From Nostoc favosum CHAB5714 (GTDB lineage Bacteria; Cyanobacteriota; Cyanobacteriia; Cyanobacteriales; Nostocaceae), in assembly GCF_020829495.1 (NCBI RefSeq), contig NZ_JAIVFQ010000015.1, positions 1 to 64,000 of the forward strand: a stretch of 64,000 nucleotides of DNA. The letters run 5' to 3'. The first letter of the stretch is position 1; each line of letters starts with the position of its first letter. This document shows positions 35,003 to 42,349 of this stretch, piece after piece. Both the position numbers and the translations under genes were made by a program. The notes below the pieces were generated by a model. That model made no database searches, was not told the DNA's origin, and was given only the letters and a program-made list of their open reading frames with translations.

Positions 35003-35287
35003 TTAGTAAACATCATCATGAGAACCTAAGGTCAATAAAGAAATTACTAATTCCCCAGAATCGGGATGAGGAACAAACTCAAATAGAATACGATTGTTGT
35101 AGTCTATGGAACAAGCCCATGTACCCAATAAATCCCCTTTAAGTTTATGAGTACGCAAGCTAGGGTAAAACGGATCTTCAGCAAGTTGTTGTAATCTTTG
35201 CTCAACTACAGAGCGTAATTCTGAATTCCTACGGGCTAAACGCTTAAAATCTCGAATAAATCTTGCACTCCATAGCAGTTGCATCAA
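35003..35287 (-). CDS. RelE/ParE-type (YafQ-like) toxin
   Basis: The 94-residue basic protein reads LLWSARFIRDFKRLARRN..LRSVVEQRLQQLAEDPFYPSLRTHKLKGDLLGTWACSIDYNNRILFEF, the RelE/YafQ fold, ending with LLTLGSHDDVY, where HDxVY is a typical C-terminal motif of mRNA interferases. These toxins cut mRNA at the ribosome when free of antitoxin. Its start overlaps the stop of the upstream antitoxin gene by 4 bases, indicating a coupled type II toxin-antitoxin operon. Confidence 0.87.
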   Translation of the reverse strand: MMQLLWSARFIRDFKRLARRNSELRSVVEQRLQQLAEDPFYPSLRTHKLKGDLLGTWACSIDYNNRILFEFVPHPDSGELVISLLTLGSHDDVY

Positions 35288-35502
35288 TCATCTAACTCCG
35301 CCATTAAATCAGCAACAGTTCCACTACGTACTTCCCCTTTAGCATAGGCTTCACGAGCTTCTGCAACCGCCTTTAATAAGTCATCCCGTCGCTGTTGTTT
35401 GAGGCGCTTTTGGATAATATTTACAAGAATAGCCTGAGCTTCTGGATCTAATGCTTCTACGGCTTCTATGGCTTTCTGGAATGTAGATGTTTTTTCTAGC
35501 AT
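35284..35502 (-). CDS. Antitoxin of the RelE/ParE-type pair
   Basis: From ATG 35502 the product has 72 residues: MLEKTSTFQKAIEAVEALDPEAQAILVNIIQKRLKQQRRDDLLKAVAEAREAYAKGEVRSGTVADLMAELDD. It is helical and charged with an acidic C terminus, as expected for an antitoxin that wraps a basic RelE-like toxin; no clear DNA-binding motif was recognised. It precedes and overlaps the toxin gene by 4 bases. An upstream TTG (35511) opens the frame slightly earlier but is less likely. Confidence 0.82.
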   Translation of the reverse strand: MLEKTSTFQKAIEAVEALDPEAQAILVNIIQKRLKQQRRDDLLKAVAEAREAYAKGEVRSGTVADLMAELDD

Positions 35503-35607
35503 GGGCGTCAAAGAATTTAGCGATAAGTCTAATTTAGCTGCTGGTGTGTGTAATCTGTTTACTCAATAGTATATTTTTATTAAGTAAAACGGCGTAAATA
35601 ATTAAAG

Positions 35608-35661
35608 GTTTGTAGTAAAGACTTCAGTCCTTCTTTTAGGACTAAAGTCCTTACTACGAAC
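35608..35661. repeat. Two-hairpin palindromic repeat (copy 2)
   Basis: Outer arms GTTTGTAGTAAAG and CTTACTACGAAC enclose AGACT-TC-AGTCCT and AGGACT-AA-AGTCCT. It has the same architecture as 16019-16076 with changed inner arms. Confidence 0.8.
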
Positions 35662-35742
35662 TCGATTACAATAATTTTACATTACAAAACACATAGTTCG
35701 ATTTATTTGCACCGACTTACTTATGAAAACATAAATTTAGCG

Positions 35743-36749
35743 TTAGCAAAGCTTAATGAAGTTATCGCTCTCATCCAAACTTCGCAACATTGCCAAACGT
35801 TGATCTAACCACTCATCTGTAAACCAACCATAAGGCAAAACATCGCCAACGACATTTGTGCTGATTCCCATCACCCAAATATGAGCGGCTTTCACAAACA
35901 CAGGAATTGATGTCAGTTCAGCCTCACTCAGTTTACGAATAGCTTGATATCCTTTAATAAAACTGTTTCTGACTGTGATATCTATCTTCACCCTCAACGC
36001 TACGTGCAAAAACTTCGCTATCTCAAAAGCACGCCAACCATAGCCGCACTGGTCAAAGTCAAACAAAGTAGGTTCATTCTATTCTGTAAAATGAGCATTT
36101 CCTGAATGTACATCTCCAACACAAATTCCATATTCAGGTGCTGTTAGATGTAGTTTAAATCCTGCAAGTTGGCTTTGAAGTTTTTTTATTTATTTTTGAA
36201 GATAATCGATATCATTTTTTCGATATTCGTAGATATGTTTAATTGCTCTCATTGACCAATCGAGCAAGTATTCGTTGTTTAATGCAGGACGGCTAAAACT
36301 GCTATTAAAATTGTCTAGTTTCTGATGAATTTTTGCCAGTACCTCTCCCAAGATATAACTTTGTTTGCTATCAAGCTTGTCATCAACTGCGTGCCCAGGT
36401 GCGTAGTTAAATACTGCTATATAGCGCACGCCTTCAGGTGCTAAAATGTTTGTAGTAAAGCTACCATTTTTTTTTTAGCAATAGGATATGCAACTGGCTG
36501 TTTTTGCTCATGCAAAAATACTAATAATTCCAGTTCAAAATCAATTTCTTCTTTATTCCTCCACCCACGCCGATAAACTCGCAAAATATAGTTTTCTCTC
36601 TCGGTTGTCACTAGGTAAGTATCGTTTAGACCTCGTTTGTATAACTTACAGCTATGAGGCTTGGGAATTGGATACTCACAGAGTACAGTAGTAATTAAAG
36701 CCGCACCATCAGGAATTGAGTGAATTACAGGTATTGCAGTTTGGGTCAT
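35743..36749 (-). pseudogene. Broken aminoglycoside phosphotransferase/choline kinase-like gene
   Basis: Read from ATG 36749, the frame gives SCKLYKRGLNDTYLV, YILRVYRRGW and then shifts at a run of ten A residues (36467-36476 on the plus strand T-run). In the +1 frame it continues NGSFTTNILAPEGVRYIAVFNYAPGH, meets TAA at 36190, reads through to GICVGDVHSGNAHFTE (Brenner-type motif GDxHxxN), meets TAG at 36081-36079, and continues LFDFDQCGYGWRAFEIAKF to 35743. One frameshift and two in-frame stops thus disrupt an otherwise complete APH-fold kinase of about 335 residues. Substrate unknown. The small number of lesions suggests recent inactivation. Confidence 0.85.
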
Positions 36750-37043
36750 AGAATTACGATGGTATTGGTAGTATTTATGACTCAGGAATAAAGTGATCGC
36801 TTCCTTAAGCTTTCCTGCTGAACGCTGGGCGATCGCTACTCAAGCTACTCAGTTAAAAGAATTTTTCAGCAATATATCTTTATAAATGAGCAAAACCTTT
36901 GAATTGCTTTTTATTTGTTTGCCTGTCTTTTTTTCTTTTTTTTCTATATTAATCGTTCAAAAAAGCCCTAGCTGTGGCAATCTGGGAAACAGAGATTTAT
37001 CAAATCTGATATTTTAACGACAGCAAATTTACCTAATCAGGTT

Positions 37044-38270
37044 ATGCAAACTCTGCCCATAGTAGATACTTCAAATACTACATCCAGTCAACCTACCTTT
37101 GATACAACTATCAAGCGGCGTAAAACCCGTCCTGTAAAGGTGGGAAATGTCACCATTGGCGGTGGCTACCCCGTTGTAGTGCAGTCAATGATTAACGAAG
37201 ACACCCTTGATATTGATGGTTCCGTGGCTGGTATTCGTCGTCTGCACGAAATTGGCTGCGAAATTGTCCGTGTCACAGTGCCGAGTATGGCTCATGCTAA
37301 AGCTTTAGCAGAAATTAAACAAAAATTAATAAAAACTTACCAAGACGTGCCCATTGTGGCTGATGTCCATCACAACGGACTAAAAATCGCTCTGGAAGTC
37401 TCCAAGCACATAGAAAAAGTGCGGATTAATCCGGGGTTATATGTCTTTGAAAAGCCCAACGTCAATCGAACCGAGTATACTAAAGCCGAATTTGACGAAA
37501 TTGGCGAAAAAATCCGCGAAACCTTAGAACCTCTAGTAGTTTCTTTGCGCGATCAAGGTAAATCGATGCGAATTGGGGTAAATCACGGTTCCCTCGCTGA
37601 AAGGATGCTATTTACCTACGGTGACACCCCAGAAGGCATGGTGGAATCTGCCATAGAATTCATTCGCATCTGTGAATCCTTGGATTTCCGCAACTTGGTA
37701 ATTTCCATGAAAGCCTCACGAGTACCAGTGATGCTAGCCGCCTATCGTCTTATAGCCAAGCGCATGGATGAACTGGGTATGGATTATCCCCTACATTTAG
37801 GCGTTACGGAAGCAGGTGATGGCGAATACGGGCGAATTAAATCCACGGCTGGTATTGCTACCTTACTTGCTGATGGCATTGGCGATACAATTCGCGTCTC
37901 ACTTACAGAAGCACCAGAAAAAGAAATTCCCGTCTGTTACAGCATTCTCCAAGCTTTGGGATTGCGAAAAACGATGGTGGAATACGTTGCTTGTCCTTCC
38001 TGTGGACGCACTTTGTTTAACCTAGAGGAAGTGCTGCACAAAGTTCGGGAAGCCACTAAACACTTAACTGGTCTTGATATAGCGGTTATGGGTTGTATTG
38101 TCAATGGCCCCGGAGAAATGGCGGATGCCGACTATGGTTATGTTGGCAAAACACCTGGTTACATTTCTTTGTATCGTGGCAGAGAGGAAATAAAAAAAGT
38201 CCCAGAAGATAAAGGTGTAGAGGAATTAATTAACCTGATTAAGGGAGATGAACGCTGGGTAGAACCGTAA
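37044..38270 (+). CDS. ispG: 4-hydroxy-3-methylbut-2-en-1-yl diphosphate synthase IspG
   Basis: IspG (GcpE) is a 4Fe-4S enzyme that reductively opens methylerythritol cyclodiphosphate in the MEP pathway, using ferredoxin in cyanobacteria. The 408-residue product shows [36 protein letters not shown], the TIM barrel region, and the cluster cysteines in [14 protein letters not shown] and [20 protein letters not shown]. The N-terminal 25 residues (Thr/Ser-rich) are less conserved. Start ATG 37044 is preceded by an AT-rich region without an obvious strong ribosome binding site. It is not linked to ispD, which is 7 kb away. Confidence 0.96.
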   Translation: MQTLPIVDTSNTTSSQPTFDTTIKRRKTRPVKVGNVTIGGGYPVVVQSMINEDTLDIDGSVAGIRRLHEIGCEIVRVTVPSMAHAKALAEIKQKLIKTYQDVPIVADVHHNGLKIALEVSKHIEKVRINPGLYVFEKPNVNRTEYTKAEFDEIGEKIRETLEPLVVSLRDQGKSMRIGVNHGSLAERMLFTYGDTPEGMVESAIEFIRICESLDFRNLVISMKASRVPVMLAAYRLIAKRMDELGMDYPLHLGVTEAGDGEYGRIKSTAGIATLLADGIGDTIRVSLTEAPEKEIPVCYSILQALGLRKTMVEYVACPSCGRTLFNLEEVLHKVREATKHLTGLDIAVMGCIVNGPGEMADADYGYVGKTPGYISLYRGREEIKKVPEDKGVEELINLIKGDERWVEP

Positions 38271-38274
38271 GGGG

Positions 38275-38430
38275 TTAGGGGAGTGGGGAGTAGGGAGTAG
38301 GGAGTGGGGGATGAGGGAGCAGGGGTGAAGTTGCAGTAAGTATTTTCCTTCTGCCTCCTGTGCCCAATCCCGATTTTCGATTTTCGATTCCCGATTCCCC
38401 ATTCCCCACTCCCCACTCCCCACTCCCAAA
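38275..38430. repeat. Composite STRR block
   Basis: GGGGAGT heptamers, GGGGGATGAGGGAGC, a unique stretch, then CGATTCC and CCCCACT heptamers; related to the block at 30624. It lies between ispG and the C-terminal protease gene. Confidence 0.88.
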
Positions 38431-38574
38431 AATTTTGTATCTTTCAACCATCAAGTTCGTCTGATTGTCAAGTATTTTGTTTAAATTAAGGATACATACT
38501 CGGTCTGTACAGTGGTAGCCTGTGTTAGATTGAGCATACTGACTATATATTTTCCCTCTGACGCAGCTGTCATT

Positions 38575-39858
38575 ATGGTGATTACAAAAAGTAGGCTTGT
38601 TTTGGGTGCTACGGCAGTGACACTCTCCACGATCGCTGTTACTAGCCTTGGCATTCATTCGCGAGGTCAGGCTTTATTTAAAGCAAGTCCCAAAGAATTA
38701 GTAGATGAAGTTTGGCAAATTGTTCAACGTCAATATGTAGACGGTACTTTTAATCAGGTAGATTGGCAGGCTGTTCGTAAGGAGTATTTAAGCAAGTCCT
38801 ACAGTAATCCGCAGGAAGCGTATAAGTCCATTCGGGAAATGCTCAAAAAGCTAGAAGACCCATACACCCGGTTTATGGACCCAGCGGAATTCAAGAATAT
38901 GCAAGTGGATACCTCTGGAGAATTGACAGGGATTGGGATCACGATCAGCCAGGATGAAAAAACCAAGCAATTGGTTGTAATTGCGCCAATCGAAGATACA
39001 CCAGCTTTTAAAGCTGGTGTTTTGGCAAAAGATATCATCCTCAAAATCGACGGCAAAAATACCAAGGGGATGGATACTAATCAGGCAGTATCCCTAATCC
39101 GAGGTGAAGCAGGATCGAAAGTCAGCTTAACGATTCAGCGCAATGGTCAGACAAAACAGTTTGACATCAAAAGGGCGCGGATTGAAATTCATCCAGTTAA
39201 ATTTTCCCAAAAGAAAACTCCAGCAGGTAATCTTGGCTACATTCGCCTGAACCAGTTCAGCGCCAATGCTGGTAAAGAAATGCAAACCGCTATCAAAGAT
39301 TTAGAAAGCAAACGGGTAGCTGGATATATCCTTGATCTGCGTGGTAATCCAGGTGGCTTACTCTTCTCCAGTGTAGACATTGCCCGGATGTGGCTAAATA
39401 AAGGCACAATTGTTTCTACCATTGACCGCCAAGGTGAACGAGAGCGAGAAGTGGCAAACGGACGCGCTCTGACAAATAAACCGTTGGTAATATTAGTGGA
39501 TAAAGGTTCAGCCAGTGCCAGCGAAATCCTTTCAGGAGCGTTGCAGGACAACAAACGTGCTACTTTGGTGGGAACTCAAACCTTTGGTAAGGGATTAGTG
39601 CAATCGGTACGTCCCCTAGAAGATGGCTCAGGATTAGCGGTGACAATTGCTAAATACCATACGCCCAATGATAGAGATATTAATAAGCATGGTATTGATC
39701 CAGATGTGAAAGTGGATTTGACAGATGCCCAGCGACAGGATTTGTGGCTCAACGAACGTGACAAACTCGCCACTCTAAAAGACCCTCAATTTGCTAAAGC
39801 AGTGGACGTGATAGGTAAAAAAATTGCTGCTCAGGGCGCAGCCACAGCAGAAAAATGA
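38575..39858 (+). CDS. S41 family carboxyl-terminal processing protease (CtpA/CtpC-like)
   Basis: From ATG 38575 the product has 427 residues: a signal/anchor (LVLGATAVTLSTIAVTSLG), an N-terminal helical domain, a PDZ domain (GELTGIGITISQDEKTKQLVVIAPIEDTPAFKAGVLAKDIILKIDG), and the S41 domain with the catalytic Ser in DKGSASASEILSGAL and Lys in QTFGKGLVQS. The frame is open from TTG-type starts further upstream (38512), but signal-peptide logic favours 38575. Three Ctp paralogues exist in many cyanobacteria; CtpA removes the D1 C-terminal extension, others have periplasmic roles. Assignment to one paralogue is not made. Confidence 0.9.
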   Translation: MVITKSRLVLGATAVTLSTIAVTSLGIHSRGQALFKASPKELVDEVWQIVQRQYVDGTFNQVDWQAVRKEYLSKSYSNPQEAYKSIREMLKKLEDPYTRFMDPAEFKNMQVDTSGELTGIGITISQDEKTKQLVVIAPIEDTPAFKAGVLAKDIILKIDGKNTKGMDTNQAVSLIRGEAGSKVSLTIQRNGQTKQFDIKRARIEIHPVKFSQKKTPAGNLGYIRLNQFSANAGKEMQTAIKDLESKRVAGYILDLRGNPGGLLFSSVDIARMWLNKGTIVSTIDRQGEREREVANGRALTNKPLVILVDKGSASASEILSGALQDNKRATLVGTQTFGKGLVQSVRPLEDGSGLAVTIAKYHTPNDRDINKHGIDPDVKVDLTDAQRQDLWLNERDKLATLKDPQFAKAVDVIGKKIAAQGAATAEK

Positions 39859-39859
39859 A

Positions 39860-39975
39860 GAGTTAAGAATAAAGTTAGGAGTGAATACTGAGGAGTTAGG
39901 AATAAAAACAATCATTGTGAACTCCTAACTCCTGTACAGACGCGATTAATCGCGTCTTTACTCCAAACTCCTAAC
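39860..39975. repeat. GTTAGGA heptamers and palindrome GACGCGATTAATCGCGTC
   Basis: AGGAGTT heptamers, the palindrome at 39939-39956 preceded by CTGTACA, and CTCCTAAC heptamers, an arrangement like 10078-10200. Confidence 0.9.
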
Positions 39976-40161
39976 TTAAACTGGTTGGCACTTTCCAGCC
40001 CTAATAAGTCCGACACGCCGAGCGATCGCTTCTTCTTGCGAACTAAAAGGCCCCCACTGTTCTATAATCTCTAGATTATCGTCTTCAGCTTTGTTGGTGG
40101 GGACAATTTTGCAGTTACCAGCAGAATGCTTGACAATATACCAAGTTTGTGAATCATTCAT
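39976..40161 (-). CDS. Small conserved cyanobacterial protein, DUF1816-like
   Basis: A 61-residue product: MNDSQTWYIVKHSAGNCKIVPTN.... LEIIEQWGPFSSQEEAIARRVGLIRAGKCQPV. The WGPF.S.EEA..R.VGLIRAGKC segment resembles the GPF-x-EEA motif of small cyanobacterial proteins such as DUF1816, but the match is short. It has no membrane span. It is convergent with the Ctp protease gene across a repeat. It is likely a real gene because of its codon pattern and conserved-looking C-terminal motif; its function is unknown. Confidence 0.6.
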   Translation of the reverse strand: MNDSQTWYIVKHSAGNCKIVPTNKAEDDNLEIIEQWGPFSSQEEAIARRVGLIRAGKCQPV

Positions 40162-40447
40162 ATTTGTTTTTTACAGTAAAGATTCTACGGCATAGAGAAA
40201 ATATTTTCGCACGTATCCGATGCTTACGGTGGTTACTGAGCTTTGTCAAAGTGCGGGCTGCGCCAACGCATCGGATCTGATTTAGCTATAGACTACACTC
40301 ACCAACCAGTTCCGTACAGTCATAAATTTGCTATTTGCCCTTGGCTACCCACTGATGAATTTTAATCAAAATATAAAGTGTACTTAAATAAGTAGATGAA
40401 TTAATATATAATACATACATAATACTTTTGAAATTCAAGGGATTGAT

Positions 40448-40954
40448 ATGCGTTTACCTATTATTATCAGTGCCGGGTTATTGCTATCTTTCGGACTGAA
40501 CCTACCAGTAATGTCCCAATCTCCCATAGAGATAGCACAATCGCCAACGAAAAATAACTTGAATTTAAGGCGATTAGAAAAGCGATTAGAATTTAATCGC
40601 CGTTTCTGGAATCAGCAAAATATTTCCAACTATAGTTATGAACTTAGCAATAGTTGCTTTTGTATAGGCGATGCTAGGGGGCCAGTAGTAATTGAAGTAC
40701 GTAATGGTCAAACAACTTCCATCACTTCTGTAGCTACAGGTCAACCAGTTAATCCAGAATTCTTTCAAAATTACAACACAATTCCTAAGCTGTTTGATGT
40801 GATTCAAGATGCTATCAACCGTAAAGCCTTCAGTCTGAATGTGCGGTACAATGCTAGATTCGGCTATCCAACCCAAATTGATATCGATTACAACAGTCAG
40901 ATAGCTGATGAAGAAAGATATCTTACAATTGAGAATTTTAAGGTAATTAAATAG
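40448..40954 (+). CDS. DUF6174-type secreted protein
   Basis: The 168-residue product has a signal peptide (IIISAGLLLSFGLNLPVMSQS), then LEFNRRFWNQQNISNYSYELSNSCFCIGDARGPVVIEVRNGQTTSITSV and IPKLFDVIQDAINRKAFSLNVRYNARFGYPTQIDIDY. W..Q.I..Y.Y.L...CFC with the later YP..I.IDY is the DUF6174 pattern as I recall it. Function is unknown; the two close Cys residues (CFC) could form a disulfide or bind a ligand outside the cytoplasm. Confidence 0.75.
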   Translation: MRLPIIISAGLLLSFGLNLPVMSQSPIEIAQSPTKNNLNLRRLEKRLEFNRRFWNQQNISNYSYELSNSCFCIGDARGPVVIEVRNGQTTSITSVATGQPVNPEFFQNYNTIPKLFDVIQDAINRKAFSLNVRYNARFGYPTQIDIDYNSQIADEERYLTIENFKVIK

Positions 40955-41289
40955 CTGCCATTGCAACCAAAAAATTAGATATTAAGGCAATAGGTATGCT
41001 CACCTTCATGATTAGACCTCTTGCATAAATGCTTAAATTGTCATCTTGAACGGAGCGAAACATCGGGTGAAATTTTTCTCTCCCCTGCGTTCCGCTCAAA
41101 ATGACACTAACGCCGTTTTAGTTTCTCCCAGTTTTAAAAGCTTCACCGCTCAAAAATTCCTCATTTATCAGTGACAGGATTTTATCTATAGGAATCCTAT
41201 TTGAGTTTTGAACAAATTCCGTACATCTGAAGGGTGGTAAAATTTCACGCAAGTTAGCGGTTTACGAATCATTTTACAGATTAAATAAA

Positions 41290-41337
41290 GATTCCCGAAT
41301 TCTGAGAGAAGTTGGAAATCTCAGCCTTGGAGCGATT
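41290..41337. repeat. Left copy of direct repeat flanking a toxin-antitoxin operon
   Basis: Hairpin GATTCCCGAATTCT...AGAAGTTGGAAATC followed by TCAGCCTTGGAGCGAT. The same tail and a related hairpin lie 735 bp on, at 42072-42118, just after the toxin gene. Confidence 0.85.
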
Positions 41338-41353
41338 GCACCTTACTAGCACG

Positions 41354-41379
41354 TAATGTATAATGTAATGTATACATTA
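41354..41379 (+). promoter_or_regulatory. Operator-like TAATGTA repeats before the toxin-antitoxin operon
   Basis: TAATGTA occurs three times (41354, 41361, 41366) and its complement TACATTA once, forming the perfect 14-bp palindrome TAATGTATACATTA at 41366-41379, 16 bases before the antitoxin start. Ribbon-helix-helix antitoxins usually bind such repeated half-sites to repress their own operon, so this is a probable autoregulatory operator (inference). Confidence 0.65.
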
Positions 41380-41394
41380 TGTAAAATTTAAATT

Positions 41395-41652
41395 GTGTCG
41401 AGTAAAATTCGTAAGCAAATTTATATTGAACCGCATCAAGAACATCTGCTAAAAGCGATCGCCCAACAAGCGGGTGTAAGTGAAGCAGAGATTATTCGCC
41501 AAGCTATTGACCTTCATCTTGGTGAAATAACTGCACCCCAAACCAATCTTGCAATGTGGGAAGCCGAAAGAGAATTTATTGATCAAATCAAAACTCGACC
41601 TGCTCAACTTGGAGGTCGGGACTGGCAGCGTGAAGACCTTTATGAACGGTAG
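41395..41652 (+). CDS. Ribbon-helix-helix antitoxin (VapB-like)
   Basis: An 85-residue protein with an N-terminal ribbon-helix-helix: KIRKQIYIEPHQEHLLKAIAQQAGVSEAEIIRQAIDLHL, then a C-terminal acidic/aromatic tail (MWEAEREFIDQIKTRPAQLGGRDWQREDLYER) that likely binds the toxin. The start is GTG 41395. It overlaps the following PIN toxin gene by 11 bases and is preceded by a palindromic operator. The pair is complete and appears functional, unlike the split pair at 12.8-13.6 kb. Confidence 0.87.
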   Translation: MSSKIRKQIYIEPHQEHLLKAIAQQAGVSEAEIIRQAIDLHLGEITAPQTNLAMWEAEREFIDQIKTRPAQLGGRDWQREDLYER

Positions 41653-42067
41653 GATTTTACTTGATACCAACATTCTCGTTTACATCTATGACCCACTGGA
41701 TACAGTAAAACAGGAACGCGCGATCGCACTTACTGACCAATTGATTCGTTCTGGTAAGGCGGTAATTAGTACCCAAGTGTTGGGAGAGTTTTTTATGGCC
41801 ACAACCCGGACTCGGCGTTCGCTTTTAACTCCTGCTGAGGCGCTAGTGCGAATGCGTAACTATTTAGCTGCTTGCCATGTCGTTGATATTACACGGCTCA
41901 TCTCTTTAGAAGCAATTCGCGGTGTGGAAACCCATCACTTCGGGTTTTGGGACGCGCAAATTTGGGCAACGGCGCGACTCAACCAAATTGAAGAAGTTTA
42001 TACTGAGGACTTCGCATCAGGTGCGACGGTTGAGGGCGTGCGGTTTACGAATCCTTTTATAGATTGA
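41642..42067 (+). CDS. PIN-domain toxin (VapC-like ribonuclease)
   Basis: From ATG 41642 the product has 141 residues. PIN-domain acidic residues are visible: LLDTNILVYIYD (first Asp), VLGEFF (Glu), HHFGFWDAQIWATA (Asp) and VYTEDF (Glu/Asp). VapC toxins are Mg-dependent endoribonucleases, many cutting tRNA or rRNA. The ATG lies inside the last codons of the antitoxin gene (11-base overlap). The longer frame that begins at 41549 overlaps the antitoxin and was not used. Confidence 0.9.
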   Translation: MNGRILLDTNILVYIYDPLDTVKQERAIALTDQLIRSGKAVISTQVLGEFFMATTRTRRSLLTPAEALVRMRNYLAACHVVDITRLISLEAIRGVETHHFGFWDAQIWATARLNQIEEVYTEDFASGATVEGVRFTNPFID

Positions 42068-42071
42068 AAAA

Positions 42072-42118
42072 GATTCCCAACTTCTCTAACAAGTCGGGAA
42101 TCTCAGCCTTGGAGCGAT
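42072..42118. repeat. Right copy of direct repeat flanking a toxin-antitoxin operon
   Basis: Hairpin GATTCCCAACTTCT...CAAGTCGGGAATC followed by TCAGCCTTGGAGCGAT, beginning 4 bases after the toxin stop. It may also terminate the operon. A dispersed palindrome (GCCTACGGTGGGCATTGCC) follows at 42119-42140. Confidence 0.85.
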
Positions 42119-42153
42119 GCCTACGGTGGGCATTGCCTACGCTACTCTACATT

Positions 42154-42315
42154 TAGGACTTACGCATGAGTTACGGAATAACGAACCGCAGAGGCACAGA
42201 GAAGCCAGTGCGCCCTTGCGGTTAAGAGACTTGTTCGCGCAGCGTCTCCGACAGGAGAAGCAACTGGCGCGGCACGGAGAAATCAGAGTTTGAGAGATAT
42301 TTTGCGTAAGTCCTA
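42154..42315. mobile_element. MITE-like element E5
   Basis: Perfect 13-bp terminal inverted repeats TAGGACTTACGCA enclose 162 bp; CATT on both sides (42150-42153 and 42316-42319) is a possible 4-bp target duplication. The interior has AACGAACCGCAGAGGCACAG, a version of the module shared by E1 copy b, E2 and E3, and a CGCAGCGTCTCCGACAGGAG palindromic piece. No coding capacity. ATCCAAA heptamers follow at 42320-42347. Confidence 0.85.
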
Positions 42316-42349
42316 CATTAATCCAAAATCCAAAATCTAAAATCCAAAA

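Larger units (their letters stand above)
40955..41394. other. Intergenic region with palindromic repeats, no gene
   Basis: It contains an imperfect palindrome at about 41039-41104 (TGTCATCTTGAACGGAGCG and CGTTCCGCTCAAAATGACA), the hairpin and direct repeat at 41290-41337, and the operator-like repeats before the toxin-antitoxin operon. No conserved reading frame is seen. Confidence 0.7.
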
